Below, piece after piece: positions 1-7,299 of a stretch of 25,441 nucleotides of DNA. The notes beneath the pieces were generated by a model. It was not told the DNA's origin, did not search any database, and saw only the letters and a program-made list of their open reading frames with translations. A program made the position numbers and the translations under genes. Every line of letters begins with the position of its first letter. Position 1 is the stretch's first letter. The DNA is from Natrialbaceae archaeon. GTDB lineage: Archaea; Halobacteriota; Halobacteria; Halobacteriales; Natrialbaceae. Location of the stretch: NCBI GenBank assembly GCA_003552325.1, contig PUKM01000231.1, forward strand, positions 1 through 25,441, in the 5' to 3' direction.

Positions 1-888
1 ATCGAGTTCTTCGGTAATGTTGATTCTGAAGTCGTTATCGACGTCATTCAGTGTGTCTTCGTCGTAGAGCACGATGCCCTGGTCGATGCCATCATCGAGT
101 GTCGTGGCATCGACGTCGAACGTGATGGTGTCACCGGGCTCGGCGTCGTCAACGTCGACCTCGGATGGTTCTTCCTGTACTGGCAGGTGCTCGAGGCCGA
201 CGATCGTCGTTTCGTCGACGATGTCGAGGTCACCGTCGTCAACCTCGAGGCCCTCGCCCGTAGCGACGACGGAGGCGTACATGCCTGGACCGTCATCGTC
301 GAAGTCGCCATCGTTGAACGTGTACTCGAGTTCACCGTTCTCATCGAGTTGATTCTCCTCGAGCTGGAACTCTGCCCGGTCGTTCAGTTCAGTGAGGTTC
401 TCCTGGGTGAGTGAGTCCTCGAGGTCAGCGATCGACATCGGGAACGAGAGGTCATCTGCATCCTCGAGGTCATCGCTGTCTTCGTCGAGTTTCACGTTGA
501 GGATTTGGACCTCTTCATCAGCAAGGGCGCTCGTGCTGATGTCCGGCAACGCACCGAATTCCATGGTGACGTCCTCACCAGCTTTGAAGACCGTCCGGTC
601 CTGTATGATCTCGTTGACAGGCTCTCCATCTGGACCGTCGAGGTCGGCTCTGAACTCGACGCTGACTGCTCCTTCGGCCCCTGGATCAGCGCGAAGCGTC
701 GCTGGAGTTCGTTCCCAAACGGCAATCTCGTCTGTTACGTTCAATACGTCGTCATCGATCGTGGCGGTCGACGTCTGACCTTCAACTGATGAAGGCCCGA
801 CAGCAGCCCCAGCAACACCCGCGATGGGGGATATCACGAGTGAACAGGCTACGAGGAGGACCACCACTACGTATCCTACTCGTTGCAT
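1..888 (-). CDS. Secreted or surface-anchored acidic protein, C-terminus cut by the window edge
   Basis: An open frame runs from ATG at 888 to the window edge without a stop, giving 296 codons. Residues 1-28 form a signal peptide: MQR, a hydrophobic stretch (VGYVVVVLLVACSLVI) and small residues AGVAGAA before the mature start. The rest is very acidic, with Asp/Glu-rich runs and NVT and NLT N-glycosylation sequons. Near the end of the visible part, around residues 250-285, PGDTITFDVDA and GIVLYDEDTL resemble the Ig-like beta segments of haloarchaeal surface glycoproteins. This suggests an exported cell-surface protein. The missing C-terminus could show whether it carries a PGF-type anchor. I do not recognise a specific family. 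A TATA-like box lies 27 bases upstream, supporting this start. Confidence 0.8.
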   Translation of the reverse strand, partial: MQRVGYVVVVLLVACSLVISPIAGVAGAAVGPSSVEGQTSTATIDDDVLNVTDEIAVWERTPATLRADPGAEGAVSVEFRADLDGPDGEPVNEIIQDRTVFKAGEDVTMEFGALPDISTSALADEEVQILNVKLDEDSDDLEDADDLSFPMSIADLEDSLTQENLTELNDRAEFQLEENQLDENGELEYTFNDGDFDDDGPGMYASVVATGEGLEVDDGDLDIVDETTIVGLEHLPVQEEPSEVDVDDAEPGDTITFDVDATTLDDGIDQGIVLYDEDTLNDVDNDFRINITEELD

Positions 889-911
889 ACGCAACGATGA
901 AACTCTCGTCT

Positions 912-918
912 CTTAATC
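912..918 (-). promoter_or_regulatory. TATA-like box of the surface protein gene
   Basis: On the minus strand this reads GATTAAG, centred about 27 bases upstream of the ATG at 888. That is the spacing expected for a leaderless haloarchaeal transcript. Confidence 0.5.
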
Positions 919-1027
919 TTTCCGGGAGTGACATAACAGCGAACGAAATCCTTCGGCTGCTATGGTAATTCCCGGCTACTGCGTTGGCTCCCCACACGTC
1001 CCACTGACGAGCAGTGTGCTGACCGTC

Positions 1028-1303
1028 TCACACCTCGACGTACTGTTGTTCCCAGTCCCGTCGTTCGTCGATCCGACGCAGTCCATCCTCGGTGATCGCA
1101 TAATAATTCGTCCGCCGATCGAGTTGGCCCTTTTCCACGAGCTCCTTGTTGACGAGGGTGTCGAGGTTCGGGTAGAGGCGTCCGTGGTTGATTTCGGAAC
1201 TGTAGTATTGTTCCACTTCTTCTTTGACAGTCTGGCCCGACGGGCGGTCGGCACCGGCGATCACGTATAACAGGTCGCGCTGGAATCCGGTCAGGTCGTG
1301 CAT
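1028..1303 (-). CDS. PadR-family transcriptional regulator
   Basis: The product is 91 aa, essentially a lone winged helix-turn-helix. The N-terminus MHDLTGFQRDLLYVIAG is typical of haloarchaeal PadR-like proteins. It is followed by HGRLYPNLDTLVNKELVEKG (recognition helix region, residues about 40-59) and the wing RTNYYAITEDGLRRI. PadR proteins usually act as dimeric repressors, often of their own gene or of a neighbour. The long C-terminal dimerisation helix of classical PadR is absent, as is usual for the short archaeal forms. The upstream spacer 1304-1528 contains inverted and direct copies of a TCACCCA motif that could be its operator (inference). The ligand and targets cannot be told from the sequence. 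Confidence 0.88.
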   Translation of the reverse strand: MHDLTGFQRDLLYVIAGADRPSGQTVKEEVEQYYSSEINHGRLYPNLDTLVNKELVEKGQLDRRTNYYAITEDGLRRIDERRDWEQQYVEV

Positions 1304-1333
1304 TGCTCAGTCACATGGACCGTTCTGTTGAGT

Positions 1334-1348
1334 GGATATTTGTTATCC
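1334..1348. repeat. Inverted repeat overlapping the likely PadR gene promoter
   Basis: GGATA and TATCC arms flank a 5-base centre. The AT-rich centre lies roughly 35-40 bases before the PadR start codon at 1303. An operator overlapping the core promoter is plausible for an autoregulated PadR gene, but the arms are short. Confidence 0.3.
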
Positions 1349-1389
1349 GCATCATACAGTCCGTTCATCCGCTTCCAAGTCCAGACTGA

Positions 1390-1425
1390 TGGGTGAAAGA
1401 GAGTTTCTTCGTCAGGTTTCACCCA
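1390..1425. repeat. 9-bp perfect inverted repeat (TGGGTGAAA / TTTCACCCA)
   Basis: The arms at 1390-1398 and 1417-1425 match perfectly and are separated by 18 bases. A further TCACCCACA occurs at 1469-1477, repeating the sequence at 1419-1427. All lie in the spacer ahead of the PadR gene and downstream of the winged-helix gene. They may be regulator binding sites or a transcript-end hairpin for the gene at 1529-1906. Confidence 0.45.
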
Positions 1426-1528
1426 CAGCGTCGACTTTGCACCTCGGTCGGATCTCTCCCTGACACTGTCACCCACATTGCCTCACACTCAGTCACACTG
1501 CGGCCCGTCTGTTCAGTACCGAACCTGG

Positions 1529-1906
1529 TTATGATTGATTTACTCGAGGGGCCCCAATCGCCGGCTCTGACTCGAGTCCTGTAGCCGACCCAAGTGAGAC
1601 GCTGATCCCCTCTCCTGAGATCTCCACCCGTACGTGGTCTACTGTGGCCTCGTACGCCGTCGTGTGTGAGCCGTTTTCTTCGAAGCGGATGCATTCGGCC
1701 AGTAACTCACTCTCGAGAAGATTATTGATTCGCCGATAGACGGTAGCGGAGGAACAGTCGGTTTGCTCGGTCAGTTCCTTCGCCGTTTGTGGCCCATTGC
1801 TCGTCGCGATTAAAATCGTTCGGGCACACTCATCACCGAGTACGTCGAGCTGGACGCAGTCGTCGACTGTCGAATCCGCCGTGGTATTATTGGCTTGCGT
1901 AGACAT
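1529..1906 (-). CDS. Winged-helix (ArsR-like) transcriptional regulator
   Basis: From ATG at 1906 the product is 125 aa. A Thr/Asn-rich head (MSTQANNTTADST) is followed by a winged helix: LDVLGDECARTILIATSNG, then AKELTEQTDCSSATVYRRINNLLESELL, where SSATVYRRINNL is the recognition helix. A beta wing follows, with a C-terminal strand region (ATVDHVRVEISGEGISVSL) common in haloarchaeal HTH proteins that act near sensory or opsin-type genes. An in-frame GTG at 1918 would add four residues; I prefer the ATG. No effector-binding cysteines are visible, so metal sensing is not supported. Targets are unknown. Confidence 0.8.
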   Translation of the reverse strand: MSTQANNTTADSTVDDCVQLDVLGDECARTILIATSNGPQTAKELTEQTDCSSATVYRRINNLLESELLAECIRFEENGSHTTAYEATVDHVRVEISGEGISVSLGSATGLESEPAIGAPRVNQS

Positions 1907-2023
1907 GGATTGTATCACCGTATGGCGTCCGAACAGGTGGTGTACGTCCGGAAGTGACCCCCGGCGCCTTGGTATGACCGCCTGTCGGTACGTCCCATCG
2001 ATCTAACTGGTAAGGGAACGGGG

Positions 2024-2033
2024 TATTTTATAA
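2024..2033. promoter_or_regulatory. Strong orphan TATA-like element
   Basis: TATTTTATAA stands out against the GC-rich surroundings. On the plus strand no coding start lies about 25 bases downstream. On the minus strand the next gene begins about 120 bases away. It could drive a non-coding transcript or give the winged-helix gene a long leader. Confidence 0.35.
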
Positions 2034-2115
2034 CGGACCGCTTTACCCAGGGAATTGCAGGCATTACCGAACGAAACCTGATATTTACTCACGTACTCTG
2101 GTGATTAGAGAGTGC

Positions 2116-2138
2116 TTAGCCGTGCTGTCGACGGCTAA
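2116..2138. repeat. Perfect 8-bp hairpin (TTAGCCGT, 7-base loop, ACGGCTAA)
   Basis: Arms at 2116-2123 and 2131-2138 pair completely. The site lies in a gene-free stretch about 85 bases downstream of the orphan TATA element. It could be a dimeric-regulator site or a structural element of a small transcript. Confidence 0.5.
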
Positions 2139-2196
2139 ATTCGTCGGAAACCGAGTGAACGCCCGATAAGTATCACTGATGGAAAAAGATGGGAAA

Positions 2197-2388
2197 TCAC
2201 GCGATCCCATCGGTAACTGCGTTCTGAGCGCACAAAGTGAGCATTACTGGGTGTCGGTACTGGATGCGTTGGTGAACGGTCGCGTGTTTTATTCGGAACT
2301 GGTGCCCCCCGTTCAGGTGAGGTTCACACAGTAGCGGCCGCCTGTCGGCCGTCTCGAGGTAGTGGCATTTGATCACCCAGCGGTTCAA
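2197..2388 (-). CDS. Doubtful small ORF, possible Cys/His-rich microprotein
   Basis: This 63-codon frame starts with ATG at 2388, 15 bases from the divergent zinc microprotein gene. It has a Cys/His pattern, IKCHYLETADRRPLLCEPH, that could bind a metal. Third positions are GC-rich only in the first half, no family is recognised, and the protein is basic for a haloarchaeon. It may be a decayed or spurious ORF. Confidence 0.2.
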   Translation of the reverse strand: MNRWVIKCHYLETADRRPLLCEPHLNGGHQFRIKHATVHQRIQYRHPVMLTLCAQNAVTDGIA

Positions 2389-2403
2389 ACGACCTGAAAC
2401 ACT

Positions 2404-2601
2404 ATGACAACCCCCCGACTCAACTGGACGCCAGACGAATCATCATCAACCGGTACACGATGTGAAAACTGCGGTGCACACGTCACACAGCAGTTTGCAC
2501 GGGTGTTTGGCGATAATGGTGACGTCGTTCACGGCTGTCCATCCTGTACAACCTACCGTGAGATGCAATCGGGTGGGCATCTACCAAAACAGCACGAATA
2601 G
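2404..2601 (+). CDS. DUF7563-like zinc microprotein
   Basis: The product is 65 aa. The core CENCGAHVTQQFARVFGDNG followed by HGCPSCTTY forms one CxxC...CxxC zinc knuckle (residues about 20-50), preceded by an 18-residue variable head. Haloarchaea carry several such one-domain zinc proteins; their roles are mostly unknown, with nucleic-acid or protein binding being likely. A paralogue sits at 8230-8412 in this same window and shares the CGAHV..(R/Q)FARVF core. The downstream neighbour is an AT-rich spacer with direct repeats. The start was chosen as the only ATG that leaves the whole motif intact. Confidence 0.72.
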   Translation: MTTPRLNWTPDESSSTGTRCENCGAHVTQQFARVFGDNGDVVHGCPSCTTYREMQSGGHLPKQHE

Positions 2602-2621
2602 CGTTTGTATTGGGCTGCATA

Positions 2622-2660
2622 TACAATTGTATTTTACAACCTCACGTCCGGTATTTTACA
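2622..2660. repeat. AT-rich element: palindrome TACAATTGTA and two GTATTTTACA direct repeats
   Basis: TACAATTGTA (2622-2631) is a perfect 10-bp palindrome. It overlaps the first of two identical GTATTTTACA copies, at 2629-2638 and 2651-2660. The copies are 22 bases apart, about two helical turns, so a protein could bind both on one face. The element lies between the zinc microprotein gene and the DUF7344 gene. Confidence 0.5.
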
Positions 2661-2832
2661 TCACATTGAAGCAGACAGTAGTTGAACCGATGAACGAATG
2701 CTTGGTGGTGGACTGTGTCACATGGTCAGATCCGCTGTTTTGACGGTGATCGCTCAGCGACGATTGCGATCAGTTGTTTCGGGTCATCTCTCCCTGTCGA
2801 GAAACGGAGTCAGCTGTCGAGGCGCCTGATCT

Positions 2833-3336
2833 ATGTCCGTACAGCAACACCGAAATGACGCTCTCGCTGAAAGCGAGATCTTCCATATCCTTGGAAACGA
2901 TCGACGGCGAGCGATCGTTCAGTTGCTCGCAAGCGCCCCCGGTTCACTCAACGTATCTGATGTCGCCACCTCGATCGCTGAAACCGAGGCTGGAACGAGC
3001 GCCGTTCCGAACAATTTGTACAAGAGTGTCTACGTCTCGCTTCAACAGACACACCTGCCGCAACTCGAGGAAGACAGTGTTATCGAGTACGATTCGACGG
3101 CGAAAACCATCACACGCGGGCCACAGTTCGATGCGGTGTATCAGTACGTCGACAACCATGCGACGTCCTCCCGCGACATCCTGGTCGGTCATTTCAGTGT
3201 CTCTTTGCTGGGTCTCGTCTTGATCGTCTTCGCTGGGATCGGTCTGCCGGTGGTTTCGAGCATCGATCCCGTGCTCTCGAGCGTCTTCGTCCTGTTAGCA
3301 ATCGGTGCGAGCAGTTTGTACCGGCTATTGAGTTGA
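2833..3336 (+). CDS. DUF7344-type HTH protein with two C-terminal membrane helices
   Basis: The product is 167 aa. Residues 14-100 form a winged helix of the haloarchaeal DUF7344 kind: FHILGNDRRRAIVQLLAS, then LNVSDVATSIA, then YVSLQQTHLPQLEEDSVIEYD, where the HLPxLEExxVIxYD stretch is the family hallmark. Two hydrophobic segments follow, at about 121-140 (SVSLLGLVLIVFAGIGLPVV) and 146-165. This makes it a membrane-tethered DNA-binding protein, probably sensing something at the membrane and acting on nearby promoters (inference). No kinase or ligand domain is present. It stands alone on its strand between two spacers. Confidence 0.8.
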   Translation: MSVQQHRNDALAESEIFHILGNDRRRAIVQLLASAPGSLNVSDVATSIAETEAGTSAVPNNLYKSVYVSLQQTHLPQLEEDSVIEYDSTAKTITRGPQFDAVYQYVDNHATSSRDILVGHFSVSLLGLVLIVFAGIGLPVVSSIDPVLSSVFVLLAIGASSLYRLLS

Positions 3337-3401
3337 CGTCGGCGTCTGCGGGGTTGCTGTGCTCGTCGACCAGCGAGTCAGTAAACATGTCCGGGCGTAC
3401 G

Positions 3402-3407
3402 TTTATA
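3402..3407 (+). promoter_or_regulatory. TATA box of the truncated hemoglobin gene
   Basis: TTTATA is centred 27 bases before the ATG at 3432, which predicts a leaderless transcript. Confidence 0.6.
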
Positions 3408-3431
3408 TGTGATACCTAGCAATGCCTCGAT

Positions 3432-3791
3432 ATGCCAACACTGTATGACCGCCTCGGTGGCCAGGAGGCAATCGGCGCTGTCGTCGACGAGTTTTACGAC
3501 CGTGTTCTCGCAGACGACCAGCTCGTTCACTATTTCGATGACGTCGATATGACGAAGCAGCGTGCACACCAAACGCAATTTCTCAGTGCTGTGGCGGGCG
3601 GCCCCGTCGAATACGATGGCGACGATATGCGGACAGCACACGAGCACCTCGAGATCAACCGCGCTGATTTCGGGGCGATCGCCACCCATCTCGAAGCCGC
3701 ACTCGAATCGTTCGATGTCGACCGCGAGGACATCGATGCCGTCCTCGAGGCCGTCGGGAGCTACGAAGACGATATCGTGATGGCTGAGTAA
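3432..3791 (+). CDS. Group 1 truncated hemoglobin
   Basis: The product is 119 aa, the normal length for a bacterial-type truncated globin. It starts with the family signature MPTLYDRLGGQEAIGAVVDEFYDRVLAD, continues with FDDVDMTKQRAHQTQFLS and GGPVEYDGDDM, and has AHEHLEI, where His70 is the expected proximal heme ligand. Tyr34 lies in the B/C-helix region that contacts bound ligand. Such proteins bind O2, NO or CO in the cytoplasm and are linked to NO detoxification or oxygen handling. The gene is single, with its own TATA box. The function is known only at family level. Confidence 0.93.
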   Translation: MPTLYDRLGGQEAIGAVVDEFYDRVLADDQLVHYFDDVDMTKQRAHQTQFLSAVAGGPVEYDGDDMRTAHEHLEINRADFGAIATHLEAALESFDVDREDIDAVLEAVGSYEDDIVMAE

Positions 3792-3885
3792 CAGCCGTCG
3801 TCTCTCTGTTGGATACCCACGGCGTCCTGTCTGCAATCGGTGAACCTGTCTGGGATACCGATTGTTGTGCCTTTCGGGCACTGGG

Positions 3886-3895
3886 GTGGCGCCAC
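3886..3895. repeat. 10-bp palindrome GTGGCGCCAC
   Basis: A perfect palindrome in the 252-base spacer between the globin gene and the DUF389 gene. It may be a binding site or part of a transcript-end hairpin. No other element stands out there except a CACAAAAAG stretch near 3981-3989 that could be the core promoter of the DUF389 gene. Confidence 0.25.
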
Positions 3896-4043
3896 GGGTT
3901 CACACTGTCGGCTGTCAGTCGTTCAAGCGTCTCATTTCCCCGGGGTGGCGGGAATCTTCACACAGGTACAGCCGACAGTATCACAAAAAGGCCAATCGTA
4001 TGGACGGGCCACCATTATCCCGCTCCTCCGTGTGGTACTCTGG

Positions 4044-5504
4044 GTGCGACTCGTCCAACTGTCGGTACCGGTCGGGAAACGCGATGTCGTCTGTGAGACG
4101 CTCGAGGAGTCAAACATTCCGTACATGATGACGGACGAGGTCAGTGGACGCGATCACGAGGCCGTCGTTTCAATGGCGCTTCCAGCAGCGATGGTCGAAT
4201 CGACGATCGATACACTGCACTCGAAAGGGATCGGGGACGAAGCGTATACGGTGGTGGTGGAAGCCGAGACAGTCCTCGCCGAGGACTTCGAGGCGTTACA
4301 GGATGAGAGCGATGAAGAGTCGGTCGAAACGGAACGAATCTCGAGACAGGAATTGCAGTCTGAGGCCACCTCGTTAACCCCGTCGTTCGACGTCTATGCG
4401 ACGATGACGGTGGTCAGCGCGATCGTCGCCACGGCCGGGTTGCTCCTCGATTCACCGGCGGTCGTGGTTGGATCGATGGTGATTGCACCCTTGATAGGAC
4501 CTGCACTCGGGGCCAGCGTGGGATCGGTGATCAATGATCGCGAACTCCTGATTAAAAGTGTCAAGTACCAGCTTATCGGTGTCGGGCTAGCCATCTGTGC
4601 AGCGGCGGTCTTCGCCACCCTCGTTCGGGTGGGAAACATCGTCCCACCGGGAATTGCGATCAGTGGTATCGACGAAATCGAAGAACGACTCGCGCCTGAC
4701 TTACTTTCACTCGCCGTCGCGCTCGGGGCCGGCGTGGCCGGTATTGTAAGCATATCGACGGGAATCTCTGTCGCACTCGTGGGAGTCATGATTGCGGCTG
4801 CACTCATCCCACCAGCAGCAGCGGTCGGCATCGCCATCGCCTGGGGGGATCCCTTTGCAGCCATTGGGTCGACGGTGCTCGTGTTCGTCAACGTGCTCTC
4901 GGTGAACCTCGCCGGATTGCTCACGCTCTGGTATGCTGGATACCGGCCAGAACGTCTCTTCGATCGCGACCAGGCCGAAAAACGAGTCAGAAAGCAGGTT
5001 CTCGGCTTGGTTGTGCTCGTCCTCGTCTTTTCGACTGTCCTCGGCGGGATCACCTATGCTGATTTCACGACGGCAACCTTCGAACAGGACGCCAACGATG
5101 AAGCTCAGGCGTTACTCGAGCAAGAAGAGTACGCCGCGTACCAATTGCTCGACCTCGAGGTCGAACTCGACGCTGACTTTCCGTTCCGCGGTCCTGAGCG
5201 GGTGGTCGTGACGATCGGTGGCCCACCTGATGCACCACCGGTCGCACTCGCGGCTGACCTCGAGGAGCGAATCGGCGTTCAGACAGAGTATGCAGTCGAC
5301 ATCGAAGTTCGGTACGTCGAAGTGATCTCTCACGAGGTAACGACCGAATCACAAACAGGTTCATCCTCCGTCGAGTCGCCAAACAGTACAGAGACGCGAC
5401 ACTCCTCATCCACCGCTGTATCACCACTACTGGAGACACCCGTCCCGTCTAGTCTCGATCCTGGCTCTGGTCCTGGGGCACACGCCAGCCCAATTCGAGG
5501 CTGA
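4044..5504 (+). CDS. TIGR00341/DUF389 family membrane protein
   Basis: The frame is open from 3840, but the first 68 codons look non-coding. The family N-terminus VRLVQLSVPVGKRD begins at GTG 4044 (alternative GTG 4032), giving 486 aa. Residues 1-75 form a cytoplasmic ferredoxin-like alpha/beta domain. An acidic linker follows (DESDEESVE). Then come about six membrane helices from about residue 115 to 355, including the conserved SPAVVVGSMVIAPLIGPALG and PPAAAVGIAIAWG stretches. The C-terminal soluble part is acidic and ends in a Ser/Thr-rich, probably disordered tail. The transported substrate of this family is not known. Its 3' end overlaps the convergent amphi-Trp gene by 56 bases. Confidence 0.88.
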   Translation: MRLVQLSVPVGKRDVVCETLEESNIPYMMTDEVSGRDHEAVVSMALPAAMVESTIDTLHSKGIGDEAYTVVVEAETVLAEDFEALQDESDEESVETERISRQELQSEATSLTPSFDVYATMTVVSAIVATAGLLLDSPAVVVGSMVIAPLIGPALGASVGSVINDRELLIKSVKYQLIGVGLAICAAAVFATLVRVGNIVPPGIAISGIDEIEERLAPDLLSLAVALGAGVAGIVSISTGISVALVGVMIAAALIPPAAAVGIAIAWGDPFAAIGSTVLVFVNVLSVNLAGLLTLWYAGYRPERLFDRDQAEKRVRKQVLGLVVLVLVFSTVLGGITYADFTTATFEQDANDEAQALLEQEEYAAYQLLDLEVELDADFPFRGPERVVVTIGGPPDAPPVALAADLEERIGVQTEYAVDIEVRYVEVISHEVTTESQTGSSSVESPNSTETRHSSSTAVSPLLETPVPSSLDPGSGPGAHASPIRG

Positions 5505-5712
5505 TCTCTTCGCGTTTCCCCTTGAGCATCGGTGACCGTTCGGCAACGGTGAGGTCGTATGAAATCTGTGCGTCTGGGGAGAGTGTCACGCGTTTGTTAC
5601 CAACAGCGACCGTCGCTGGGCCCTCACCGCGGAGTTCATCGGCCAGGTCATCAAGCAACTCGGCAACCTGTGCTCGAGGGAGGTCGTCTTTGTACGTCGT
5701 TTTGTCCGCCAT
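5449..5712 (-). CDS. Amphi-Trp domain protein
   Basis: From ATG 5712 (MADKTTYKDDLPRAQVAELL) the product is 87 aa. Most of it is the small amphi-Trp domain: an N-terminal helix with LPRAQVAELLDDLADEL, strands GEGPATVAVGNKRVTLSP and ISYDLTVAER, and a closing EEISLELGW. The domain is named for a conserved Trp in an amphipathic strand and occurs in small archaeal and bacterial proteins of unknown role. A longer frame from 5769 exists, but a TATA-like TTTTTT 27 bases upstream of 5712 argues for the shorter form. The last 56 bases are shared with the convergent DUF389 gene. Confidence 0.83.
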   Translation of the reverse strand: MADKTTYKDDLPRAQVAELLDDLADELRGEGPATVAVGNKRVTLSPDAQISYDLTVAERSPMLKGKREEISLELGWRVPQDQSQDRD

Positions 5713-5735
5713 GGTGGCGCTCCACCGACTGTCGT

Positions 5736-5743
5736 GAAAAAAC
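5736..5743 (-). promoter_or_regulatory. TATA-like box of the amphi-Trp gene
   Basis: The minus strand reads GTTTTTTC, centred 27 bases upstream of ATG 5712. It lies inside the longer open frame, so it supports the downstream start. Confidence 0.5.
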
Positions 5744-5793
5744 TTCGTCGTCCTCCAACTCACGACCAAGGTGTAAGCAACCCCTTCTTTTTA

Positions 5794-7188
5794 TCACGCC
5801 ACTGATTCGAGGAGTTCCGTGCCAGCCTCGAGTAACGTTTCAACTCGGTCGTCCGTCGTCGCCTCGGCGTAGACGCGCAGAACGGGTTCGGTCCCGCTCG
5901 GTCTGACCAGGAGCCAAGAGCCATCGTCCAGGGTCAGTTTGAACCCGTCTGCGGTGTTGACAGATCCGACAGGCGTTCCGGCGACGTGTTCCGGAATTAC
6001 CTCCTCGAGGGCGGCTACTCGAGTCTCCTTCTCGTGGTCGGGGCAGGGGACGCTGGTCTTGTCCTGTACCACCGTTCCGTGGGCCTCGAGCAGTCTGTCG
6101 ACACGGTCATCGAGTGGTTCGACAGCGTGCATGACCGCAGCCAGCAGTCCCATGAGGACCCCGTCTTTTTCCCGCACGTGGCCACGGATGGTGAAGCCAC
6201 CCGACTCCTCACCACCGACCAGTGCATCGTGGTCGGCCATCGCCTCTGCAACCCACTTGAAGCCGACAGGAACTTCGTGGACGGACTCGCCGTGTGCGTC
6301 GGCCACTCGATCGATAAGGAACGTCGTCGAAACGGTCCGGATCGCTGGCCCGCTATCGTGCTCGAGTAAGAACGCATAGAGGGCGGCGAAAAACAGGTTT
6401 TCGTCCAGATACCCGCGTCTGGGAGTGACGACCGCGAGCCGGTCGGCGTCTCCGTCGTTCGCGATGCCGAGGTCAACAGCATCGTCCGTCTGGACCGTCT
6501 CGATGAGTGCCTCGAGATTTTCGGCTGCCGGTTCCGGTGCGCTCCCGCCGAACGCCGGGTCCGGTGTGCACCGAAGCCGTTCGACGGTTGCGCCTGCCTC
6601 CTCGAGCAGCGTATCGGTCGTGGCACGGCCGCTGCCGTGCATGCCGTCGTAGGCGAGTGACACTCCCTCGAGGTCGACGGGTGCGCCAGTGGCGGCTTCG
6701 ACCACCTCGAGACACGCCGCGGCGTGGTCGGTGACCAGGTCGACCTCCTGTACGGTCCCGTGATCCGACGCCGGAAGTGGCGTTGGTTCGGCCAGATTGT
6801 CAGCAATGGCGTTCATCACGGGCGGGAGTGCTGGGGCACCGTCGCCGGGAATGAACTTGATCCCGTTGTAAGATGGGGGGTTATGCGAGGCAGTGATAAC
6901 GACGGCCCCGGAGAGCCCACGCTCGAGGGTGGCGTGGGCGTAGACTGGCGTCGGCCGGTCGCGCTCACTGAGTAAGACATCGAATCCATTTGCACAGAGG
7001 ACGCGAGCGACTTCCTCGGCGAATCCCCTGGAGGTGTCTCGAGCATCGTACCCGACGACGACGGGGGCGTCCTGTCCATCATCCCGAAGTGTCGTGGCAA
7101 TTCCCTGGGCAACTATTCGTACCCGCGGGGTGGTGAACGTCTCGAGGGTAGCCCGCCAGCCATCGGTGCCGAAACTGATCGTCTCCAT
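5794..7188 (-). CDS. Phosphoglucomutase/phosphomannomutase (alpha-D-phosphohexomutase family)
   Basis: The product is 464 aa, full length for the four-domain family. It interconverts hexose 1- and 6-phosphates in the cytoplasm. All family signatures are present: the N-terminal FGTDGWRA; the catalytic phosphoserine loop TASHNP at 99-104 (Ser101); the Mg-binding DGDADR at 245-250; the sugar-specificity loop GGEESGG at 325-331; and the phosphate-binding PSGTEP near 430-435. Whether it prefers glucose, mannose or glucosamine phosphate cannot be decided from these motifs. Such an enzyme would feed sugar nucleotides for surface glycans, but it is not adjacent to the glycosyltransferase at 13282. 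It is single and divergent from the FMN reductase gene. Confidence 0.95.
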   Translation of the reverse strand: METISFGTDGWRATLETFTTPRVRIVAQGIATTLRDDGQDAPVVVGYDARDTSRGFAEEVARVLCANGFDVLLSERDRPTPVYAHATLERGLSGAVVITASHNPPSYNGIKFIPGDGAPALPPVMNAIADNLAEPTPLPASDHGTVQEVDLVTDHAAACLEVVEAATGAPVDLEGVSLAYDGMHGSGRATTDTLLEEAGATVERLRCTPDPAFGGSAPEPAAENLEALIETVQTDDAVDLGIANDGDADRLAVVTPRRGYLDENLFFAALYAFLLEHDSGPAIRTVSTTFLIDRVADAHGESVHEVPVGFKWVAEAMADHDALVGGEESGGFTIRGHVREKDGVLMGLLAAVMHAVEPLDDRVDRLLEAHGTVVQDKTSVPCPDHEKETRVAALEEVIPEHVAGTPVGSVNTADGFKLTLDDGSWLLVRPSGTEPVLRVYAEATTDDRVETLLEAGTELLESVA

Positions 7189-7210
7189 GCTCGAGGCTCA
7201 TCGGGTGGTG

Positions 7211-7217
7211 TAAAAAA
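7211..7217 (-). promoter_or_regulatory. TATA-like box of the phosphohexomutase gene
   Basis: The minus strand reads TTTTTTA, about 26 bases upstream of ATG 7188, in the divergent spacer shared with the FMN reductase gene. Confidence 0.5.
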
Positions 7218-7270
7218 TTCGACGGACTCCGTTGTCGTTTCTTTCCGGTGTCAGGACCGTCAACGAGACT

Positions 7271-7277
7271 GTTTTAC
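7271..7277 (+). promoter_or_regulatory. TATA-like box of the FMN reductase gene
   Basis: GTTTTAC lies about 26 bases upstream of ATG 7300, which fits a leaderless transcript. Confidence 0.45.
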
Positions 7278-7299
7278 GAATCAAAATAGTAGAGCACTC

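Larger units (their letters stand above)
1907..2403. other. Long AT-richer intergenic region with an orphan TATA box and a hairpin
   Basis: This 497-base stretch holds no convincing protein gene apart from a weak minus-strand ORF at 2197-2388. It contains an AT block reading TATTTTATAA at 2024-2033 that is a good core promoter on either strand, and a perfect 8-bp hairpin at 2116-2138. A small RNA starting near 2060 is possible but not proven. Confidence 0.4.

Noticed and set aside
3840..4043. N-terminal extension of the DUF389 frame
   Set aside because: The residues before 4044 have no family match or coding bias, while VRLVQLSVPVGK matches the family start.
4394..5053. 219-codon frame antisense to the DUF389 membrane helices
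   Set aside because: It mirrors hydrophobic codons of the real gene and has no family features.
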